Shown here piece after piece: positions 23,833-30,373 of a DNA stretch of 32,245 bases. How positions within the stretch are numbered: position 1 is the first letter of the stretch; every line of letters starts with the position of its first letter. The stretch is taken from assembly GCA_050874365.1 (NCBI GenBank), contig JBNMKN010000007.1, positions 1 to 32,245 on the forward strand, read 5' to 3'. The notes under the pieces are model-generated. The model saw only the letters and a program-made list of their open reading frames with translations, did no database searches and was not told the DNA's origin. The position numbers and the translations under genes are program-made. The stretch is from Eshraghiella sp050874365 (lineage in GTDB: Bacteria > Bacillota > Clostridia > Lachnospirales > Lachnospiraceae).

Positions 23833-25746
23833 ATGGTATTGCGTGATTTTTTTACACAGTTAGGTGACATATATGACTTTCACTTTGAGAAAAACAGAAA
23901 TGGTTCTTACCGTGTAAATACAGTAATTAAAGAACTTATATATGATGAGTTGTATACATCCGCAGACTTTAATGAATCTCAAATAGGATATTTTCTTGCC
24001 AATGATGATTTATCATACCAGCATTATCCTAATATCCGCAATTCTTTTTCAGAGCTTATGAATCCCAAAGATAACAGCAACCGATTTCCTGTTTTGGAAT
24101 TTGCCGATTCCATTGACATAGGTAAAATGTATCTGTACTATAATACCCTTACCAACAATCTTGTTCAGGAAAAACAGGATATTTTATGTGACTTTATTGA
24201 TAAAGTATTTGAAGAAGATACTATTCTTCATGCCAGGCTCCGTGTTATATGCACCTCTGACTACGAATACATTGTATGGATAATTTTAAATGGAATGTTT
24301 AACAGCCAGACTTTTGATTCAATGCTTCAGAAATTTGTAACAGCCAAGAAACCTTCTTTTGAACCTGTTTCTATTTCAGAATCCTCATTCAAACACAGAA
24401 TCAGTCATCTTTTAAGTAAAAAGAATACCCATAACCGTCTTTTTACAGGGATTCTTGTATCCTTGCTCATTGTGGAATTTATACTGGCCCTGACGCCTAA
24501 CTTTATTCCTGAATATAATTCCATTTCAACTTCAGAACGAAGTATATATTCCATTATCATATTAATATATTCTTCCCTGACTATTTTATTCTGGTTATTC
24601 CAGACTTCTTATTCATTAAATTATGCCGAGTTGAGAACAATGTATATGTATATTGATGACTATAGTGAAAAAGATTTTGATAATTACTCCGAAAGTTCTT
24701 TTGTAAAAAGGCTTATGACGCCCATATTTAAAAGCCACTCCAAAGTTGATAAATCAAGAGATTCCCTGCGTCATGCCGGAATGGTTGTTTTAATAATTGC
24801 ATGTTCCCTTGCTCTTATTCCAACCTTTATATTACAGAGTTTCCCTATACTTATAGGATTGTGGGTTATGATTTGTCTTATCTGTATGTGGATTGACAGG
24901 ATTACCAATGATAAAAGATATCGTGAATACTATGACAGGCTCACATCTCCGAAAAATACAAAACCCTCCGAATTCCGGGGACTTGCCAAAATCTATAAAT
25001 GGGAATATGAGAAAACAGGACTTAATCTTAATGACAGTTATTATAAAGATACAGTTCCCCTGCATTGTAATACCTGTTATAAAAATATCTTTTCAATGGC
25101 ATATGACCGTAATAAATGGGCATTAATGAATCAGCACCTTATACTGTTTTTCCTTAACCTTTTTCTTGTGATATTTGTTATTTTTAACTATCTCATTGGC
25201 AGTAAAGGCAGATTTTTCAGAATACCTGCTGCCGTTGATGTTAACATTTTTGTACTTATATACATACTGTCTGCAGGAATTTTCGGTATCATAGTCGCTA
25301 TTACCAACAATCCCAAAATCCAAGGCATTGCACTTTTGTCCCACAGCATCATCCACATTGAAAGCCACCCTCAGGATGCGGAGAAAATATATACTACGAT
25401 GCAATGCGACAATTATATAAAAGAAGTGGATGAAGCCCGCGGGATTTATTTGTATGATATGGCAATTTTCAATAATGGCGGAGTTGTTGAAGATATTGTT
25501 CCCGAATCTGACAGGATGTTGTTTGCCCACAGAAAATGTGCGCTTAATACCTTCCTTGGTACTACGGTATGTATGCTGTATGTCATCGTTATCATGTTTT
25601 TTGTGTGGCACACAAGACAATACAAACTGTTTTTACCTATAACAGGTGCTTTTATTCCGACATACTTCTTTGCTATATTATATATTCCGAAAAGAATCTC
25701 AAAGAAAAGAATTATTAAAGAAATTAAGAAGCTTTACGATGTCTGA
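23833..25746 (+). CDS. Unrecognised eight-helix membrane protein with large cytoplasmic domains
   Basis: A 637-residue protein whose family I do not recognise. A soluble N-terminal domain (1-200, starting MVLRDFFTQLGDIYDFHF) is followed by four helix pairs at about 203-256, 315-354, 436-491 and 575-617. Between pairs lie charged segments of 60-90 residues, giving a repeated hairpin layout. The third segment contains HCNTC, a possible metal or redox site. The C-terminus is basic (KRISKKRIIKEIKKLY). I chose ATG 23833: promoters at 23766-23813 would not transcribe an earlier start, and a hairpin lies upstream. The reading frame is open back to 23716. Its end overlaps the facing MFS gene by 23 bases. 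It lies between two LytTR regulators, suggesting shared control. Confidence 0.75.
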   Translation: MVLRDFFTQLGDIYDFHFEKNRNGSYRVNTVIKELIYDELYTSADFNESQIGYFLANDDLSYQHYPNIRNSFSELMNPKDNSNRFPVLEFADSIDIGKMYLYYNTLTNNLVQEKQDILCDFIDKVFEEDTILHARLRVICTSDYEYIVWIILNGMFNSQTFDSMLQKFVTAKKPSFEPVSISESSFKHRISHLLSKKNTHNRLFTGILVSLLIVEFILALTPNFIPEYNSISTSERSIYSIIILIYSSLTILFWLFQTSYSLNYAELRTMYMYIDDYSEKDFDNYSESSFVKRLMTPIFKSHSKVDKSRDSLRHAGMVVLIIACSLALIPTFILQSFPILIGLWVMICLICMWIDRITNDKRYREYYDRLTSPKNTKPSEFRGLAKIYKWEYEKTGLNLNDSYYKDTVPLHCNTCYKNIFSMAYDRNKWALMNQHLILFFLNLFLVIFVIFNYLIGSKGRFFRIPAAVDVNIFVLIYILSAGIFGIIVAITNNPKIQGIALLSHSIIHIESHPQDAEKIYTTMQCDNYIKEVDEARGIYLYDMAIFNNGGVVEDIVPESDRMLFAHRKCALNTFLGTTVCMLYVIVIMFFVWHTRQYKLFLPITGAFIPTYFFAILYIPKRISKKRIIKEIKKLYDV

Positions 25747-26932
25747 TAATCATACCGGTTACTGTGAGAACAGCAGGTATAATTAAAATCGTACTTTTAG
25801 CGGCAGAGGTTCCAATTCTTTTTGCCAATATGCTGATTAATACCATGCCTACAGCATTTCCGGCACTGTTATAAACAGTTGCCCATGCAAAGTTCCGCCC
25901 TATCCTGTCTTCCTGTGACAGTTCCATTATCATTAACATCATAATATTTACAGCAGAAAAATATGCACCTATCATTATTCCGTACGCAGCTGCTGTGATA
26001 ATATAACTCTTTGATACAATAAAAAATATCAGCGAAATAACGGCAGCAAACACATCGGCGCAGATTGCTTTACTTCTTGATAAACGGTCTGCCATAATAC
26101 CGCTTACTATATTAATAAAGATTGTTACAAAGGGCTGTATAAAAAGAATCCTGTTAATTATATTTTCTGTTTTATACCGCAGGGTTATCATTGGTTCATT
26201 ATAGAATTTTATCCCTGATGTGCCTATTCCCCATACAAAAATAATAACACACAGATATGTAAGTGCAGAATTACTTTTACTTCTGCATAAGGGGTGTTGT
26301 GTTATTTTTACTGATGCTGTCTGTTTTCTGTCCCACGGAATAAAAATAAATACAACAACAGCCACTAAAACAGTAATCACAATTCCGATTCCATACATTT
26401 TTGTATAATCGTATGGGCTTCCTGTTATGGTTACTCTTCGTATAACAGATACGGATGAAGCTGACAATGCTGCTATTGCTGCAAGTATTCCTCTTACAGT
26501 TGCACGCTTTTTTTCATTAATGAATGAGGCAATATATATGTACTGAATATCTACACTAGTACAAAGCGATATTAGAGAATTGCCAACGAGAAATATTATG
26601 TAGTTTCTTGTTGTCATACACAATAAAAGACCGGGTATATACAGAAGCAGATTAAGTAAAAGCACTTTTTTCCTGCCAAGGTAATCTACCAGTCCTCTGA
26701 AAACCGGTGAGACTGCCGAAATTGCATAAAATGGAATTGCTACACTGTTAATCATTACCGTTGCGTCTTTTAAAGACATATTCAATGGATTCATAATCAA
26801 ATCCCTGAGAAAAAGTGACTGTACTTTATCATAAAGTTCGGAACAATACGAATCCCCAATCTGAATAATAACAAGTATGATAATTAATGCCGCTCCCGCA
26901 GTCAATCCTGTATTTTCTTTTTCACGCCGCAT
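25724..26932 (-). CDS. Major facilitator superfamily transporter
   Basis: A 402-residue protein with twelve predicted helices. The loop between helices 2 and 3 has RGLVDYLGRKKVLLLN, the MFS motif A pattern (G-x-L-a-D-x-x-G-R-R/K), and a weaker copy is at IMADRLSRSKAICAD in the second half. Direction and substrate are unknown. The chosen ATG has GGAGG 11 bases upstream, rather far but the only good option; an ATG between them is followed at once by a stop. It lies 41 bases behind the FHA gene, from which it is separated by a short terminator-like hairpin. Its association with FHA and LytTR genes is unusual for an ordinary drug exporter. Confidence 0.85.
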   Translation of the reverse strand: MRREKENTGLTAGAALIIILVIIQIGDSYCSELYDKVQSLFLRDLIMNPLNMSLKDATVMINSVAIPFYAISAVSPVFRGLVDYLGRKKVLLLNLLLYIPGLLLCMTTRNYIIFLVGNSLISLCTSVDIQYIYIASFINEKKRATVRGILAAIAALSASSVSVIRRVTITGSPYDYTKMYGIGIVITVLVAVVVFIFIPWDRKQTASVKITQHPLCRSKSNSALTYLCVIIFVWGIGTSGIKFYNEPMITLRYKTENIINRILFIQPFVTIFINIVSGIMADRLSRSKAICADVFAAVISLIFFIVSKSYIITAAAYGIMIGAYFSAVNIMMLMIMELSQEDRIGRNFAWATVYNSAGNAVGMVLISILAKRIGTSAAKSTILIIPAVLTVTGMIIRHRKAS

Positions 26933-26952
26933 TATTTCATTTATCCTCCAAT

Positions 26953-26981
26953 GTAAAAATGAGGCAACGTATGTTACCTCA
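26953..26981 (-). terminator. Intrinsic terminator or attenuator between the FHA and MFS genes
   Basis: On the minus strand TGAGGTAAC and GTTGCCTCA pair (one G-U) around a four-base loop, followed by TTTTTAC. The stem includes the stop codon of the FHA gene, and the MFS ribosome binding site follows within about ten bases, so it may reduce rather than stop transcription into the transporter gene. Confidence 0.65.
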
Positions 26982-27312
26982 CCTTAAAAGCATTCTCTAT
27001 ATCACCAATATATATAATTGTATTGACAGGGACGATTGTGGGATTGCCGTAGCTTAACCTGGTTCCGTACGAAAGATATGTACTCTCCTTCGAGAAATCG
27101 GTTACCATATAACTGCCGGCATCACCGTTATAAGTAATGGTGCAATGCTTACCGCTGACATTTTCATTCCTTATGATGAGATTAGCCTCTGCCCCGGAAC
27201 TGCCAATCGTCAACTGCTCACCCTGCTCCATTTCTATAATATACCCTGCATAAACACCTCTGATTCCCTCAATGTATCCGCCCTTAGGCTTATTTAATCT
27301 TTCAGAATCCAT
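26974..27312 (-). CDS. Small FHA-domain protein with altered phosphothreonine site
   Basis: A 112-residue protein made almost entirely of one forkhead-associated domain. EQLTIGSSGAEANLIIRN is the first conserved block, NVSGKHCTITYNG the second, SYMVTDFSKESTYLSYGTRL the third, and NTIIYIGDIENAFKV the last strand. FHA domains bind phosphothreonine peptides, but the usual Arg after the first Gly is Ser38 here, and the Ser-x-Arg-His block has Lys55 for Arg. Binding may be altered or lost. AAGGA is 8 bases before the ATG. It follows a second FHA gene by 28 bases. No Ser/Thr kinase lies in this window. Confidence 0.85.
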   Translation of the reverse strand: MDSERLNKPKGGYIEGIRGVYAGYIIEMEQGEQLTIGSSGAEANLIIRNENVSGKHCTITYNGDAGSYMVTDFSKESTYLSYGTRLSYGNPTIVPVNTIIYIGDIENAFKVR

Positions 27313-27340
27313 ACAGTGTTTCCTTTCTGAACTTTGAGTT

Positions 27341-27727
27341 CTAATTTTTTACCAAGCGAAAATTACTTCTCCCAATACGAAACACATCGTTCTCATGTAT
27401 ATATTTTGGTTTTCTTAACAAAACATTATTAAGGTATGTAAATGAACCCGTTGTAGGAACAATTTTATATTTATCCTTGTTAATATCATATACTATTGTG
27501 CAATGATTGTCACGCGTAATCTGAATATCATCCGTCAAATGTACGTCCATCTGATATCCTGTTCCTATTCTGTTAATGCCTTCGTGTATAGGATATTTTT
27601 TTCCGATACCCACTCCGAATATACACTCCAGAAATGCAACGTGTCTTTCGTTCATTTTTTCCTCACAAATAGGACATTCCTTAAATTTGTTTTCATCATA
27701 ATAGTGTCCTTTCTCACATTTAATCAT
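27341..27727 (-). CDS. Zinc-ribbon plus FHA-domain protein
   Basis: A 128-residue protein. The N-terminus MIKCEKGHYYDENKFKECPI then C has Cys4, His8, Cys18 and Cys21 in the pattern of a small zinc-binding ribbon. The FHA domain follows: INRIGTGYQMDVHLTDD, ITRDNHCTIVYD, FTYLNNVLL and HENDVFRIGRSNFRLV. The first conserved Arg of the FHA site is Thr56, and the usual Ser is Thr71; His75 and the TYLNN turn are kept. The start overlaps the end of the LytTR gene by 8 bases, with AGGAGG upstream, so the regulator and this adaptor are translationally coupled. Partners are unknown. Confidence 0.85.
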   Translation of the reverse strand: MIKCEKGHYYDENKFKECPICEEKMNERHVAFLECIFGVGIGKKYPIHEGINRIGTGYQMDVHLTDDIQITRDNHCTIVYDINKDKYKIVPTTGSFTYLNNVLLRKPKYIHENDVFRIGRSNFRLVKN

Positions 27728-28457
27728 CCTGTAACGCCTCCTCTCCTATACTAAGATATCTTCTTACCGCACTCACTACATCCTTGTATCTTGAACGGCT
27801 TATGGGTATAATTGTTCCTCCGTATAAAAGAAGTCCGTCCCCCACAAGCTTCTTGACTTTGTCAAGGTTTACGATAAAGCTCTGATGTGTACGCAGAAAA
27901 TTTTTCTTTAGTCTTTTCTCAACTTCATCTAATTTATAGTAATATGTACTGAAGCCGTCAAAATAATGTATATTTATGACTCTTTTCTGGCTTTCTATAT
28001 AATAAATATCCTTAAGCAGTACAATGGAACTGCCTTTTCTGCTGTCAGGATTCCCGATTGTCAGTAATTCCGCACTTTCTTCGTCCACAATCTGTATAAT
28101 TTTATAAAGCGAATCTTTTACATAATCCTCTTCATAAGGTCTTGTAAGAAAATATATGGGATTTATGCGGAATATGTCTTTGGCCCGTTCAATGTCATCC
28201 GAAAGAAATATTATTTTGATATTCGGATATTCTTTTTGCAGGCTTTCTGCCGCAGCAATGCCTCCGCTTTGTCCTGCATTAATATCAATATACACCGCAT
28301 CCAACATTCCCTTCACCTCATCACATACATATGTGACAAGTGAAAACACATTATCATGCGTTGATACCGATACTTCATTTCCAAGCGTATTTTTAATCAG
28401 TTTCTCCAACATTTCAAGTGTTTTATAATTTTCATCGCAAATAGCTACTCGTATCAT
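27720..28457 (-). CDS. LytTR-family response regulator
   Basis: A 245-residue protein: receiver domain (1-120) plus C-terminal LytTR DNA-binding domain (IYYIESQKRVINIHYFDG, NFLRTHQSFIVNLDKVKKLVGDGLLLYGG, IPISRSRYKDV). The acidic pair Asp8-Glu9 and phospho-acceptor Asp58 (AVYIDINAG) are present, but the conserved Lys is Arg106 (FLTRPYE). It could still be phosphorylated, though possibly in an unusual manner. It shares long stretches with the LytTR protein at 22924-23625, such as FSLxTYxxDExKG and YFLTxPYxxDYxxDSLYK, showing recent common descent. It is the first gene before two FHA genes. The ribosome binding site is weak. No kinase is nearby. Confidence 0.9.
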   Translation of the reverse strand: MIRVAICDENYKTLEMLEKLIKNTLGNEVSVSTHDNVFSLVTYVCDEVKGMLDAVYIDINAGQSGGIAAAESLQKEYPNIKIIFLSDDIERAKDIFRINPIYFLTRPYEEDYVKDSLYKIIQIVDEESAELLTIGNPDSRKGSSIVLLKDIYYIESQKRVINIHYFDGFSTYYYKLDEVEKRLKKNFLRTHQSFIVNLDKVKKLVGDGLLLYGGTIIPISRSRYKDVVSAVRRYLSIGEEALQDD

Positions 28458-28491
28458 TTATACACTCATTCCAATCTGTTCGTTTTGTATT

Positions 28492-28550
28492 AATGTAGCA
28501 CAACAAAACACTCTAAAACGTAAAATGTAATAAATGGTAGAAAAATTGTA
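28492..28550 (-). promoter_or_regulatory. Putative LytTR-controlled promoter region with 21-base-spaced direct repeats
   Basis: On the minus strand, TACAATTTT, TACCATTTA, TACATTTTA and TACGTTTTA start at 28550, 28539, 28529 and 28522. The first and third are 21 bases apart, the spacing expected for LytTR regulators binding two direct repeats on one DNA face. A possible -10, TACATT (28497-28492), lies 17 bases downstream of a poor -35, as expected for an activated promoter. The AT-rich composition makes chance repeats possible. Confidence 0.35.
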
Positions 28551-28560
28551 ACTTTTGGTA

Positions 28561-28598
28561 AAAGAAAAGCAGCAGGTGATTTTATCGCCTGCTGCTTT
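28561..28598 (-). terminator. Intrinsic terminator after the hsp20-small ORF unit
   Basis: A 14-bp stem (28566-28579 with 28585-28598, one G-T pair) built on GCAGCAGG/CCTGCTGC encloses a five-base loop. On the minus strand it is followed by T-rich sequence (TTTTCTTTTACC, partly in the stem). It lies 14 bases after the stop of the 25-residue ORF. Confidence 0.85.
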
Positions 28599-28612
28599 GT
28601 CCGCACTATCTG

Positions 28613-28690
28613 CTATTCGTAGATGTTTTTCTTTTTATCCTTTGTCTTAGCTTTTTTCTTTAAAGGATGTTTTGGATTCTTATCTGCCAT
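28613..28690 (-). CDS. Lys-rich 25-residue peptide ORF downstream of hsp20
   Basis: I found this by translating between hsp20 and its terminator. The peptide begins MADKNPKHPLKKKAKTKD and ends KNIYE; about 40% of residues are Lys. AGAGG lies about 9 bases before the ATG; an in-frame ATG two codons earlier is also possible. It is 38 bases after the hsp20 stop and precedes the terminator by 14 bases, so it should share the heat-shock transcript. Its function is unknown; the charge suggests RNA, membrane or acidic-protein binding. The small size means coding status depends on conservation. Confidence 0.5.
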   Translation of the reverse strand: MADKNPKHPLKKKAKTKDKKKNIYE

Positions 28691-28728
28691 AACCATTCGC
28701 CTCTTTTCGATACTATGTCATCTGAAAA

Positions 28729-29190
28729 TTAACCTTCAATGGCAATATATTTATTTTCTTCTACTGCTTTCTTAGCTTCTACCTTAGGTACGAAAAGCTT
28801 CAGGATACCATGCTTAAATTCGCCCTTAATGTCTTCCTGTTTAACAGCTTCACCGACATAAAAGCTTCTCTGGCATGCTCCGGCATAACGTTCCCTACGG
28901 ATATATCTGCCTGATTCTTTCTCCTGTTCGTCCTTATCAAGTCCCTTGGCTGCACTGATTGTAAGATATCCGTCATTCAACGAAGCCTTAATCTCATCCT
29001 TAGTAAAGCCAGGTAAATCAATCTCTAATTCATAACCGTTATCAGTTTCCTTAATATCGGTTTTCATAATCCTGTCTGCTTTCTTACCGTAAAGTTTCTT
29101 TTCTGTGTTCTTCATATCCCTGTCATAGAATGGGAATTCATCAAACCAGTCATCAAATAAATTTTCTCCAAAAATACTAGGCATCAACAT
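28729..29190 (-). CDS. Hsp20/alpha-crystallin small heat-shock protein
   Basis: An ATP-independent holdase that keeps unfolding proteins soluble. The 153-residue protein begins MLMPSIFGENLFDDWFDEF, typical of clostridial Hsp20. An alpha-crystallin domain follows at about residues 40-145: TDIKETDNGYELEIDLPGF, KDEIKASLNDGYLTISA and the C-terminal GILKLFVPK. AAGGAG lies 9 bases before the ATG. It is under a sigma-A promoter overlapped by a CIRCE operator, indicating HrcA control. It sits just behind a polysaccharide glycosyltransferase gene, an unrelated context. Confidence 0.96.
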   Translation of the reverse strand: MLMPSIFGENLFDDWFDEFPFYDRDMKNTEKKLYGKKADRIMKTDIKETDNGYELEIDLPGFTKDEIKASLNDGYLTISAAKGLDKDEQEKESGRYIRRERYAGACQRSFYVGEAVKQEDIKGEFKHGILKLFVPKVEAKKAVEENKYIAIEG

Positions 29191-29283
29191 AAGTCATCTC
29201 TCCTTTTCTAAATAAATGCTCATTAACCATGTTTTCTTGGAACCGGAAGCTTTAATTTTTATCTCTTCCTTTGTTCTAGATGT

Positions 29284-29312
29284 AATATAACACCTATTAT
29301 TAGCAATGTCAA
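29284..29312 (-). promoter_or_regulatory. Sigma-A promoter of hsp20
   Basis: On the minus strand TTGACA (29312-29307), a perfect -35, and TATATT (29289-29284) are separated by 17 bases. The transcript would have a leader of about 85-90 bases before the hsp20 ATG. The -35 lies within the CIRCE element. Confidence 0.85.
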
Positions 29313-29326
29313 GAGGAGAGTGCTAA
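29300..29326 (-). promoter_or_regulatory. CIRCE element (HrcA operator) with one imperfect arm
   Basis: Read on the plus strand: TTAGCAATG, nine bases, GAGTGCTAA. The consensus is TTAGCACTC-N9-GAGTGCTAA, so one arm is perfect and the other matches 7 of 9. It overlaps the hsp20 -35, an ideal place for repression by HrcA. hrcA itself is not in this window. Confidence 0.85.
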
Positions 29327-29351
29327 TTTTTTGTGAACATTCTGTGAACTT

Positions 29352-30373
29352 TTATGTTTTTCCTGTCTGCTTCTGCCTGAATACCGCAATAAGCCTTACA
29401 AAACGGTACATTTTAAGCTTAATAAAGATAAGGGTAATCTTTCTGGTCATTGAAAAATCCTTTAAACGCAGAGATTTCATGGCATTGGCAAAGAAAGGGT
29501 CTTTAACCAGCATTTTAAAAGCAAGTATCTGCTCTTTCTTTGAATCCTCTCTTGCAGGATTAAAAGAATAATTAACCACAATAAGAAGCAAATGGTACAA
29601 AACACAGTTGTCATAAGTAACAAGATGTTCACTAAGACCGTTATCCACAAGGAAATCGTACATTACAGAAAGAGATTTTCTGTATCTCTCAACGTAATCC
29701 GTTCTGAAACTTCTTACCGCCGAAACGGTATTGTGGAGATAATTATAAAGGGATTTGGCTACAAAACCGACTTTATCCGCATAAAACGCCCCACGAGCAT
29801 ATATTCAACGTCCTCTGCCGCCGCAAGATTGTCATTAAGAAAAAGATTATTTTTAATAAGAAATTCCCTGTTGAATAATTTTCCCCAGATAAAACCTGCA
29901 CCTGACTGTGGCTTTAACGTATCGTCCAGAAATTCAGATACGCCCTCTTTTTCAAGACAGAAATCTTCTTCCCTATATACATGTTTCTCTGTATGGTCAG
30001 AATATACTATGGAATAATCTCCCATAACAATATCACAGTCATTGTTAAGCATTTTGTTTAACATAAGACTTAAGGCGTTTACATCAAGAGTATCGTCTGC
30101 GTCAACAAAGGTTACTGCATAGCCAAGAGCCTTATTTATACCTGCATTTCTTGCAACGGACACTCCCTCGTTATCTTTATGGATTACCTTAATCCTGTTG
30201 TCTTTAAGCGCCAGTTCATCACATATTTTACCGCTGTTATCCGTTGAACCGTCATCCACAAGAATTATTTCCAACAGATTATGGGACTGGCGGACCAAAG
30301 AGTCCACACAAGTCCCAATTGTATTTTCCGCATTATATACCGGAACAATTATACTGATTAATTTATCGTACAT
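29352..30373 (-). pseudogene. Family 2 glycosyltransferase split by a single-base frameshift
   Basis: The first reading frame (30373 to a stop at 29759) gives a GT2 domain: LISIIVPVYNAENTI, LVDDGSTDNSGKICDE, GVSVARNAGI and FVDADDTLD. It runs through AAAEDVEYMLVG and ends soon after. In another frame the protein continues AFYADKVGFVAKSLYNYL, then through the piece ending at 29352. One extra G in the GGGG run at 29789-29792 (CCCC on the plus strand) would restore a protein of about 340 residues. Either the gene is broken or the base was lost in sequencing. It overlaps glf by 11 bases. The DXD motif is intact, so a truncated product would keep the catalytic fold but lose its C-terminal third. 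Confidence 0.85.

Noticed and set aside
25123..25620. 165-residue minus-strand frame within the membrane protein gene
   Set aside because: Complementary to predicted helices of the 637-residue protein; composition rich in His, Tyr and Asn without domain signs.
29352..29663. Separate 103-residue gene behind the GT2 frame
   Set aside because: It is the C-terminal part of the frameshifted glycosyltransferase; sequence between the pieces continues in the same frame and the internal ATG has no ribosome binding site.
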